Notes under the pieces: model-generated
What the model saw: only the letters and a program-made list of their open reading frames with translations
What the model was told of the DNA's origin: nothing
Database searches by the model: none
In this document: piece by piece, positions 1 through 8,960 of the stretch
Numbering within the stretch: position 1 is the first letter of the stretch
Layout of the letters: every line of letters starts with the position of its first letter
Assembly (NCBI GenBank): GCA_023436385.1
Contig: JAEZJH010000610.1
Span: 1-12,573, forward strand
Reading direction: 5' to 3'
DNA from: Pseudomonadota bacterium
Lineage (GTDB): Bacteria > Myxococcota > Myxococcia > Myxococcales > Vulgatibacteraceae
DNA: 12,573 bases
Position numbers and translations under genes: made by a program

Positions 1-15
1 GACCGGAGGTTCTAG
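1..15 (+). CDS. Possible last codons of an upstream gene (partial)
   Basis: Reading from base 1 gives Asp-Arg-Arg-Phe and then TAG at 13-15. A terminator-like hairpin begins five bases later, which is where the end of a gene would be expected. Only four residues are visible, so neither the protein family nor the reading frame can be confirmed. The call rests on the position of the terminator. Confidence 0.25.
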   Translation, partial: DRRF

Positions 16-19
16 CGCG

Positions 20-57
20 AGGGCCGGCCGACGGAAGTCGGGCCGGCCTTCGTGTTT
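20..57 (+). terminator. Intrinsic terminator of the upstream gene
   Basis: Bases 20-32 pair with 37-50 around a GGAA tetraloop (33-36), giving a stem of about 12-13 pairs with one bulged G at 42. The 3' side runs into a T-rich tail (TTCGTGTTT, 49-57). This is the best intrinsic terminator in the window. It sits directly after the TAG at 13-15 and separates the LON-domain gene from whatever lies upstream. Confidence 0.65.
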
Positions 58-112
58 CCGGGGGCCCCGGGTCGCGGGCCCCGCCGTCGCTGCGTCCCGG
101 CCGCCGGGGCGC

Positions 113-118
113 TACACT
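113..118 (+). promoter_or_regulatory. Candidate -10 element for the LON-domain gene
   Basis: TACACT matches four of six positions of TATAAT and is one of the few A/T-containing hexamers between the terminator and the GTG at 140. It would start transcription near 124 and leave a leader of about 15 bases. No convincing -35 box is visible at the usual distance, so the call is tentative. Confidence 0.25.
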
Positions 119-139
119 CCGCTCAAACGGGAGAGGCGC

Positions 140-838
140 GTGGGAGGCACGATCATCGCCGAAGGCGACGAGCGCCGGATCGTCGAGGCGGGGCTCGAGG
201 AGCTACCGATCTTTCCGCTGCCGGCCGCCGTGCTCCTTCCCGGCGGACACCTCCCGCTGCACGTCTTCGAGCCGCGGTACCGGGCGATGGTCGACGACCT
301 GCTCGTCCGGGATCGGGCCCTGGGCATCGCCCTCCTCGAACCGGGCTGGGAGGCGGACTACGCGGGCCGGCCCCCGGTCGCTCCGATCCTCGGGGCGGGG
401 TTCGTGCAGGCCGACGAGCGGCTGCCCGACGGCCGCTACAACATCCTCGTCCACGGCGTGCTGCGGGTGCGGATCCTCGAGGAGTTGCCGCCGCGGGAGG
501 CGTACCGGCGGGTCCGGGCCGAGCCGCTCCCGGACCGGATCCCGCCCGCCGCGCTGCCGCGCCTGGTGAGCGGGGCCCGGACCCTGCGGCAGCTGGTGCT
601 CGACCTCGCCGCGGCCCTCCCCGACGGCGCGGCGCTGCCGCTCGCCGAGGCGAGTCTCAAGGAGCGGGAGGCCGGCCGGCTCGCGGATCTGGTGGGGGCG
701 GCGGTCCTCGTCGATCACCGCGATCGACAGGAGTTCCTCGAGACCCTCGACGTCGTCGAGCGGATCGATCGGGTGGCCGAGGCGGTGGCCCAGCTGCTGC
801 TCGAGATCCCCGGCGGCGAGGGCGGCTTCGTGATGTGA
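140..838 (+). CDS. LON peptidase substrate-binding domain protein (stand-alone)
   Basis: A 232-residue protein resembling only the N-terminal domain of Lon protease (COG2802-type). The diagnostic region is residues 22-50: Leu-Pro-Ile-Phe-Pro-Leu, then Leu-Leu-Pro-Gly-Gly and His-Val-Phe-Glu-Pro-Arg-Tyr. A second typical stretch, Gly-Arg-Tyr-Asn-Ile-Leu-Val-His-Gly, is at 98-106. The rest (about 130-225) is largely alpha-helical. There is no AAA+ ATPase module and no Ser-Lys protease dyad, so it cannot be a protease on its own. It is probably cytoplasmic, having no signal peptide or membrane helix. In Lon this domain binds substrates; the job of stand-alone versions is not established, and an adaptor or chaperone-like role is a guess. 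The start is GTG, chosen because GGGAG lies about six bases upstream and the conserved domain follows 21 residues later. It appears to be a single-gene unit between the terminator at 20-57 and a long gap. Confidence 0.9.
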   Translation: MGGTIIAEGDERRIVEAGLEELPIFPLPAAVLLPGGHLPLHVFEPRYRAMVDDLLVRDRALGIALLEPGWEADYAGRPPVAPILGAGFVQADERLPDGRYNILVHGVLRVRILEELPPREAYRRVRAEPLPDRIPPAALPRLVSGARTLRQLVLDLAAALPDGAALPLAEASLKEREAGRLADLVGAAVLVDHRDRQEFLETLDVVERIDRVAEAVAQLLLEIPGGEGGFVM

Positions 839-843
839 GCGGC

Positions 844-866
844 GCGGGCCGCCCCCGAAGGCCCGC
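844..866 (+). terminator. Terminator-like hairpin after the LON-domain gene
   Basis: GCGGGCC (844-850) pairs perfectly with GGCCCGC (860-866) around a 9-base loop, starting six bases after the stop codon. No T-tract follows, so it may be a weak terminator or a 3'-end stabiliser. Stems of this size also arise by chance in DNA this GC-rich. Confidence 0.3.
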
Positions 867-1225
867 CACCGCCGAGGCGCCAGGCTCGCCGGGTCCGGTT
901 TCGGACGCGACGCCGGACGGGGCGCGCAACGCGGCGTTCCAACGAACATTCCCTCGACGACGCCGCTGCGCGGTCCGGCCGGCATGTGCAAGGTTGCGGG
1001 CCGGCGGGGAAACCGGCGCCGGGGGGGCTGCACGCGAATCGGTACCTGGCGAGCGGGACCGGGGTGTCTGGCCCCGGCCGGGGTGCGTTTTCCCCGCTGC
1101 GGCGCGGCGAGGTTCTTTTCGGGCATGGGCCCGAGTGGTAAAAGGGCGGCCCCCCTGGGGCCAGAGCGTTAAGCAACTGCGTCGTGGGGGACGAGGCTGT
1201 GCTGAAGCGTCGGCACGGGGCAGCG

Positions 1226-1310
1226 GGGAATCCGACTCGGCGATTCCCGGCCTTGGCTGGCGGCCAACCCCTCGGAAACCTACGGGGAATTCGGCACGGC
1301 GGTGCTGCCG
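1226..1310 (+). promoter_or_regulatory. Possible structured 5' leader of hppA
   Basis: Four hairpins follow one another with almost no gap. GGGAATC/GATTCCC is at 1226-1248 with a 9-base loop. TTGGC/GCCAA is at 1253-1267. CCCC/GGGG with an inner GG/CC pair is at 1268-1287. The last region has two mutually exclusive stems: GCAC/GTGC (1294-1305) or CGGCA/TGCCG (1292-1310). The block ends about 30 bases before the hppA ATG and 20 before its ribosome binding site. I do not recognise a known riboswitch consensus in it. Chance folding in GC-rich DNA is the main alternative. Confidence 0.3.
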
Positions 1311-1339
1311 TCGCGTCGCCTCGTGTTTTGGAGGAGTAC

Positions 1340-3886
<2,547 letters not shown>

Positions 3887-3901
3887 TCGCCGGGACGATC
3901 C

Positions 3902-3935
3902 GGACCCTGGCCGGGGTCCCCGCCCCGCGGCGGGG
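3902..3935 (+). promoter_or_regulatory. Two tandem hairpins in the hppA-kup gap
   Basis: GGACCC/GGGTCC (3902-3907 with 3914-3919) and CCCCG/CGGGG (3923-3927 with 3931-3935) fill most of the 64-base gap. The second ends 15 bases before the kup ATG. The tail ATCCCGGTTGTCT is only weakly T-rich. The pair could attenuate transcription between hppA and kup, stabilise the hppA 3' end, or shape the kup translation start. Confidence 0.4.
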
Positions 3936-3950
3936 ATCCCGGTTGTCTAT

Positions 3951-5834
3951 ATGGAACCATCGAGTTCATCGCCGCGCTCGCCCACCGTCCCGCTCGCCCT
4001 GGGGGCGCTCGGCGTCGTCTTCGGCGACATCGGCACCAGCCCCCTTTACGCGATCAAGGAGTGCTTCCATGGCCTCCACGCCATCGAGGTGAGCGAGGGC
4101 AACGTCTTCGGCGTCCTCTCGCTGGTCTTCTGGTCGCTCACCGTCGCCATCGCCATCAAGTACGTGGCGTTCATCATGCGGGCCAACAACCGGGGCGAGG
4201 GCGGCATCTTCGCGCTCCTCGCCCTGATCCCGGGGGAGGGGAGGGACCGCGGTCGCACCCTGGGCGCGGTGGTGTTGGCGGCGCTCTTCGGCGCCTCGCT
4301 GCTCTACGGCGACGGGATCATCACCCCGGCGATCTCCGTGCTCTCCGCGGTGGAGGGCCTGGCGGTGGCGGCGCCGGCGGCCGACCCGCTGATCCTGCCG
4401 ATCACCTTGGTGGTCCTCCTCGGGCTGTTCTTGGTGCAGCGCCACGGGACCGGCGGGATCGGCCGGGTCTTCGGGCCGGTGATGCTGGCCTGGTTCGCGG
4501 TGATCGCCGCCTTCGGGCTTGCCGCCGTGGCCGGCAATCCGCGGGTGCTGGCGGCGGTGAACCCGGCGCACGCGGTCTCGTTCTTCCGGGAGAACCACCT
4601 CCACGGGATGGTGGTGCTGGGCTCGGTGGTCCTCTGCATCACCGGCGGCGAGGCGCTGTATGCGGACATGGGCCACTTCGGCCCCCGCCCGATCCGGATC
4701 GCCTGGTTCGGCCTGGTGTTTCCGGCGTTGCTCCTCAACTACTTCGGCCAGGGGGCGCTGATCCTCGCCCGGCCGGAGCTGGCCGCGAGCCCGTTCTATG
4801 GCCTGGTCCCCCGGCTCCTGCTCTACCCGATGGTCGGGCTGGCCACCCTGGCCGCGGTGATCGCCTCCCAGGCGCTGATCTCCGGGGCCTTCTCCCTGAC
4901 CCAGCAGGCGGTGCAGCTCGGCTACCTGCCGCGCGTCCACATCGTCCACACCTCGGGCGAGCAGAAGGGGCAGATCTACATCCCGGAGGTCAACGCGGCG
5001 CTGATGGTGGGCTGTATCGGCCTGGTGCTGGCGTTCCGCCACTCCTCCAACCTTGCCGCGGCCTACGGCCTCGCCGTCACCATGGTGATGACCATCACCT
5101 CGATCGTCTTCTTCTTCGTGCTCACCCGCACCTGGAAGTGGCCCTACGTCAAGGCGATCCCGCTGGTGGCGTTGTTTCTGATTTTCGACCTGGCGTATTT
5201 CGGGGCGAACCTCTTCAAGTTCGTCGACGGCGGCTGGTTCCCGCTGGTGGTCGCCCTGGGGATCTTCACGGCGATGAGCACCTGGAAGCGGGGACGGCGG
5301 GAGGTGGGGCAGCGGCTCGAGGCCTCCCTCCTGCCCATCGACCTCTTCCTCGAGGACGTCCGCCGCCGGAAGCCGACCCGGGTTTGGGGCACCGCGGTGT
5401 TCATGTCCTCATCGGTCCACGGGACGCCGCCGGTGCTCCTCCACCACCTGAAGCACAACCAGGTGCTGCACGAGCAGGTGGTGCTCCTCTCCCTGGTCTC
5501 AGCCGACGTCCCGACGGTGCGGCCGAAGGAGAGCCTCTCCCTCGAGAATCTCGGGGACGGCATCTACCGGCTGATCGCCACCTTCGGCTTCATGCAGACG
5601 CCCAACGTGCCGGAGGTGATGCGCCGGGCCTGGGCCCTCGGCCTCACCACCGATCCGGCCACCACCAGCTACTACCTGGGCCGGGAGACGCTCCTCACCT
5701 CCGGCCGGGCCCGGATGCCCCGGTGGCGGAAGGAGCTGTTCGCCTTCATCTCCAAGAACGCCCGGACGGCGACGGCCTACTACGGCCTGCCGCCGGGACG
5801 GGTGATCGAGCTGGGGATGCAGATCGACCTGTAG
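3951..5834 (+). CDS. kup: Kup-type K+ uptake permease
   Basis: A 627-residue inner-membrane K+ transporter of the KUP/HAK/KT family, thought to import K+ with H+; E. coli Kup is of similar size. The family signatures are at the N terminus: Gly-Val-Val-Phe-Gly-Asp-Ile-Gly-Thr-Ser-Pro-Leu-Tyr-Ala (21-34), Arg-Ala-Asn-Asn-Arg-Gly-Glu-Gly-Gly (77-85) and Leu-Leu-Tyr-Gly-Asp-Gly-Ile-Ile-Thr-Pro-Ala-Ile-Ser-Val-Leu (117-131). Hydrophobic segments, consistent with the usual 12 helices, extend to about residue 445, followed by a soluble cytoplasmic C-terminal domain. ATG 3951 is the only usable start: the frame is closed upstream by TGA at 3873, no ATG, GTG or TTG lies between, and none lies between 3951 and the conserved motif. 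No Shine-Dalgarno sequence is visible before it, unlike most genes here. The placement after hppA suggests co-transcription, with the pyrophosphatase supplying the proton gradient that Kup consumes. Confidence 0.95.
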   Translation: MEPSSSSPRSPTVPLALGALGVVFGDIGTSPLYAIKECFHGLHAIEVSEGNVFGVLSLVFWSLTVAIAIKYVAFIMRANNRGEGGIFALLALIPGEGRDRGRTLGAVVLAALFGASLLYGDGIITPAISVLSAVEGLAVAAPAADPLILPITLVVLLGLFLVQRHGTGGIGRVFGPVMLAWFAVIAAFGLAAVAGNPRVLAAVNPAHAVSFFRENHLHGMVVLGSVVLCITGGEALYADMGHFGPRPIRIAWFGLVFPALLLNYFGQGALILARPELAASPFYGLVPRLLLYPMVGLATLAAVIASQALISGAFSLTQQAVQLGYLPRVHIVHTSGEQKGQIYIPEVNAALMVGCIGLVLAFRHSSNLAAAYGLAVTMVMTITSIVFFFVLTRTWKWPYVKAIPLVALFLIFDLAYFGANLFKFVDGGWFPLVVALGIFTAMSTWKRGRREVGQRLEASLLPIDLFLEDVRRRKPTRVWGTAVFMSSSVHGTPPVLLHHLKHNQVLHEQVVLLSLVSADVPTVRPKESLSLENLGDGIYRLIATFGFMQTPNVPEVMRRAWALGLTTDPATTSYYLGRETLLTSGRARMPRWRKELFAFISKNARTATAYYGLPPGRVIELGMQIDL

Positions 5835-5861
5835 GCGAGGGCGTGCCGGCCACGGTCTCCG

Positions 5862-6248
5862 CTACTGCGCCGTCGCCTCCTCCACCCGGTCCTTCACCGC
5901 GTCGGCCTCGTCGCCGCCCAGGATCTCCACCCGCAGCGCCTCCGGCCGCTCGTCCGTCTCGTCGTAGAAGACCCGGACCGCGCCGCCCTCCTCCAGCGCG
6001 CCGCGGTCGACGAAGTCGCCCTCCGCGACGACGGTGGTGTCTTCGGTCAGCTTGAGGGCGAGCGGCTGGCCGGTGGGGTTGTCCGCGTCCCAGAAGAGGA
6101 GCCGGTCCCGGTCGATCGCCGCGACCGTGCCCTCGCGCACCACCGAGGTCTCGCGAACCACCTCGCCGGTGGTCTCGTGTTTTCCCATCTTCGCGCAGCC
6201 GGCGGCGAGGGTGGCCAGGGCGACGAGGAGCGGGATCGATCGGGTCAT
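5862..6248 (-). CDS. Small predicted lipoprotein, DUF5666-like
   Basis: A 128-residue protein with a short basic N terminus, a hydrophobic core and the lipobox Leu-Ala-Ala-Gly-Cys, making Cys18 the lipidated residue. Ala at +2 favours the outer membrane by the E. coli rule. The mature part is short and hydrophilic with alternating beta-like segments: Gly-Thr-Val-Ala-Ala-Ile-Asp (40-46), Leu-Lys-Leu-Thr-Glu-Asp-Thr-Thr-Val-Val (65-74), and Ala-Val-Arg-Val-Phe-Tyr-Asp-Glu (90-97). This order resembles the small barrel of DUF5666-type proteins, but I am not certain of the family. The ATG at 6248 is chosen over one 24 bases further upstream because GGAGG lies seven bases before it and the lipobox spacing is then normal. 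It is convergent with kup (27-base gap) and divergent from the DUF2804 gene. Its function is unknown. Confidence 0.8.
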   Translation of the reverse strand: MTRSIPLLVALATLAAGCAKMGKHETTGEVVRETSVVREGTVAAIDRDRLLFWDADNPTGQPLALKLTEDTTVVAEGDFVDRGALEEGGAVRVFYDETDERPEALRVEILGGDEADAVKDRVEEATAQ

Positions 6249-6387
6249 CGGTCTACCTCCGGTGCGTCGCAAAGCTGGAGCGCCCCGAATCCGGCGGCAC
6301 GCCGGCGAGGGCGGGCCGGCGGCCGGTCGGTGCGTCGGGTGGCGAACCGATCGGGGGCCCGAGCGGAGCCGGGCGGGGCCGGCGGGT

Positions 6388-6393
6388 TAGGCT
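6388..6393 (+). promoter_or_regulatory. Candidate -10 element for the DUF2804 gene
   Basis: TAGGCT, within GGTTAGGCTGG, lies 51 bases before the ATG at 6445, in the 196-base divergent gap between the lipoprotein and the DUF2804 gene. A near-identical TTAGGCT precedes argC. No good -35 is visible, so this is only suggestive. No minus-strand promoter for the lipoprotein could be picked out in the same gap. Confidence 0.25.
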
Positions 6394-6444
6394 GGTCCGC
6401 CCGTCTCACCGCGGCGGCCGGCGAGCCGCCCTCCGGAGGTCGCG

Positions 6445-7470
6445 ATGAAGCCCCTGCCCCGTGCCCCTCGCCACCCGGTGGGTCTCGACGGCCAGGCGGC
6501 GTTCGGCACCTTCGAGGGCTGCTGCGAGGACACCTGCCTCGACGCCCGGCCCACCTCCGCCGCCACCGGTCTGGTCACGCTCGAGGGAGCGGGTGAACGA
6601 CTCGGCCTGAACCGGCTGGTCCGGGAGAAGCGCTGGCTCTGGTTCGGCCTCGCCGACGCCCGGCTGGCGGTGGGCGGCGCCATCGTGCACCTGGGCTACC
6701 TGGGCGCGATCTTCCTCTGGATCGTCGATCGGGAGGCGAAGAAGCTGGTCGTCGACGGCGCCGCCACGGTGCCGCCGTTCCTGGTGGAGGTCAGCGACCG
6801 GCCGGGCGAGGGCCTTATCGCCAGGGCCCGGACCCATCGCGGCGGCCTGGCCGTCCGCTGGACCCACGGGACGGTGGAGATCCGGGGCGCGGCGATGGGC
6901 GCGGAGCTCTCTCTCGCGCTCGCGGCCAGCACCCGGCCGCTCACCGCGGTCTGTCCGGTCCACGGGACCGTGGGCGGCGTCAACGTCACCCAGAAGGCCA
7001 CCTGTCTCCCCGCCAGCGGCTCGGTCCGCTGGGGCGGCAGGCTCCGGACCCTGGAGCACGCCCTGGGGAGCCTCGACTACACCCACGGGCTCCTCGCCCG
7101 CGAGACCGCGTGGCGGTGGGCGGCGTGCTGGGGCCGGGGCCCGGGCGGCAGGTCGGTGGGCGCGAACCTGGTGGCCGGCTTCAACGGCGGTCTGGAGAAC
7201 GCGATCTGGATCGACGGCCGTCCCCGGGCGGTGGGGCTGGCCCGGTTCGTCCACGACCCGGCAGATCCGGCGGCGCCGTGGCGGGTGAGCACCGACGACG
7301 GCCAGGTCGACCTGGCGCTCCGGGTCGAGGCGGTGCGGACCGAGGACATCGACGTCGGCGTCGCCTCCTCGCGGTTCGCCCAGCCCTTCGGCGCCTGGAG
7401 CGGACGGATCGGGGACCTCGAGGTCCGCGAGCTGCCCGGGGTCGCGGAGCACCACGTGGCGAGGTGGTAG
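6445..7470 (+). CDS. DUF2804 family protein
   Basis: A 341-residue protein matching the DUF2804 pattern. Visible family landmarks are Val-His-Leu-Gly-Tyr-Leu-Gly (81-87), Asp-Tyr-Thr-His-Gly-Leu-Leu-Ala-Arg-Glu-Thr-Ala-Trp (211-223) with Arg-Trp-Ala-Ala after it, Gly-Ala-Asn-Leu-Val-Ala-Gly-Phe-Asn-Gly (239-248), Glu-Asn-Ala-Ile-Trp-Ile-Asp-Gly (251-258), Phe-Ala-Gln-Pro-Phe-Gly-Ala-Trp-Ser-Gly (311-320) and the ending Gly-Val-Ala-Glu-His-His-Val-Ala-Arg-Trp (332-341). The family's biochemical role is unknown to me. The layout is reminiscent of lipocalin-like, CrtC-type beta-barrels, which is inference. There is no signal peptide and no clear membrane helix, so it is probably cytosolic. The ATG is well placed, with GGAGG five bases upstream. 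It points the same way as recA but is separated by 268 bases and a strong hairpin, so it is probably an independent unit. Confidence 0.88.
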   Translation: MKPLPRAPRHPVGLDGQAAFGTFEGCCEDTCLDARPTSAATGLVTLEGAGERLGLNRLVREKRWLWFGLADARLAVGGAIVHLGYLGAIFLWIVDREAKKLVVDGAATVPPFLVEVSDRPGEGLIARARTHRGGLAVRWTHGTVEIRGAAMGAELSLALAASTRPLTAVCPVHGTVGGVNVTQKATCLPASGSVRWGGRLRTLEHALGSLDYTHGLLARETAWRWAACWGRGPGGRSVGANLVAGFNGGLENAIWIDGRPRAVGLARFVHDPADPAAPWRVSTDDGQVDLALRVEAVRTEDIDVGVASSRFAQPFGAWSGRIGDLEVRELPGVAEHHVARW

Positions 7471-7598
7471 GGCCGGGTTCCGGGCCGGTTCTCGTGGCCC
7501 GGGTGCCGGGGCGACCACGGCGGCGGCAACCGATCGGGAGCGGCGCTCCGGGCACGGAGCTCTGCCTGCGGCGGATGTTCCGCTGCGTCAACGACGTG

Positions 7599-7633
7599 CA
7601 TCGACCGCCCGCCCGGCGGGCAGGCGGTCGATG
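7599..7633 (+). terminator. Strong hairpin between the DUF2804 gene and recA
   Basis: CATCGACCGCC (7599-7609) pairs perfectly over 11 bases with GGCGGTCGATG (7623-7633). After one C/A mismatch, GCCC pairs with GGGC (7611-7614 with 7618-7621) around a 3-base loop. It is the longest perfect stem in the window. No T-tract follows. It lies 129 bases after the DUF2804 stop and about 20 upstream of the recA -35, a position that suits insulation of the recA promoter from read-through. A protein-binding dyad is the alternative. Confidence 0.5.
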
Positions 7634-7653
7634 TCAGACCCCCCTGGTACAAG

Positions 7654-7682
7654 TTGACCTCGACGTGAGGCTCGACTAAACA
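7654..7682 (+). promoter_or_regulatory. Candidate sigma70-type recA promoter
   Basis: TTGACC (7654-7659) matches five of six positions of the -35 consensus. With a 17-base spacer it is followed by TAAACA (7677-7682), a weak -10. Transcription would begin near 7690, giving a recA leader of about 50 bases. A LexA-like dyad overlaps the -10, which is the normal arrangement for an SOS-repressed promoter. Confidence 0.55.
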
Positions 7683-7692
7683 AACGTACAGC
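7676..7692 (+). promoter_or_regulatory. Candidate LexA (SOS) box of recA
   Basis: The site CTAAACAAACGTACAGC is a dyad, CTAAAC-N4-GTACAG. It matches 14 of 17 positions of the M. xanthus LexA motif as I recall it (CTRHAMRYBYGTTCAGS); the three misses are two spacer positions and one base in the right half. It overlaps the -10 region, so bound LexA would block RNA polymerase and release it after DNA damage. The consensus is from memory. Confidence 0.55.
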
Positions 7693-7738
7693 CAGGGGGT
7701 CCGGCGGTAGCCCGGCCCGAACCAGGGAAGGCGGCGCG

Positions 7739-8836
<1,098 letters not shown>

Positions 8837-8840
8837 AGGG

Positions 8841-8856
8841 CATCCCTTTCAAGATC
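8841..8856 (+). repeat. Left terminal inverted repeat of the IS
   Basis: CATCCCTTTCAAGATC. Compared with the reverse complement of the right end it matches 15 of 16 positions, including an unbroken 13-base CATCCCTTTCAAG. Similarity fades immediately inside. Confidence 0.9.
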
Positions 8857-8933
8857 TCAACCGCGCGGAATCTGATCGGAATTGCGGAAGGGCTTCAAAG
8901 GGGATCGACAAGCGGACGCGCACTTGATCGACT

Positions 8934-8954
8934 GGCTCCCCCACGAAGGGAGCC
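8934..8954 (+). promoter_or_regulatory. Hairpin sequestering the transposase ribosome binding site
   Basis: GGCTCCC (8934-8940) pairs perfectly with GGGAGCC (8948-8954) around the loop CCACGAA. The 3' arm contains most of the Shine-Dalgarno AAGGGAG (8946-8952), and the stem ends six bases before the ATG at 8961. Transcripts entering from outside the element would carry the full stem and be translated poorly. IS10 and IS50 are known to use this logic. Confidence 0.5.
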
Positions 8955-8960
8955 TCGACG

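Larger units (their letters stand above)
839..1339 (+). other. 501-base intergenic region between the LON-domain gene and hppA
   Basis: No convincing gene lies here. A 62-codon frame at 984-1172 lacks a good ribosome binding site and reads as low-complexity Arg/Gly/Pro. The region holds hairpins at 844-866, 1148-1162 (GGCCCC, 3-base loop, GGGGCC) and a cluster at 1226-1310 just before hppA. A 9-base repeat, TCGGCACGG, occurs at 1210-1218 and 1291-1299. The stretch GTGGTAAAAG near 1136 is unusually A-rich and could belong to a promoter, but no -35/-10 pair is clear. The hppA promoter must lie somewhere here, or transcription must read through from upstream. Confidence 0.6.

Noticed and set aside
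984..1172. A 62-codon frame in the gap before hppA
   Set aside because: No good ribosome binding site, Arg/Gly/Pro-rich composition and no family resemblance.
1226..1310. The hppA leader as a known riboswitch (c-di-AMP, c-di-GMP, cobalamin, SAM)
   Set aside because: None of the conserved core sequences I remember for those classes could be found; only generic hairpins are present.
1184..1339. A 52-residue N-terminal extension of HppA from GTG 1184
   Set aside because: The extension is low-complexity and covers the hairpin cluster. ATG 1340 has GGAGGAG before it and begins the signal-like helix.
6249..6272. Eight extra N-terminal residues on the lipoprotein
   Set aside because: The inner ATG at 6248 has GGAGG at the right distance and gives a standard lipoprotein signal; the longer form would not.
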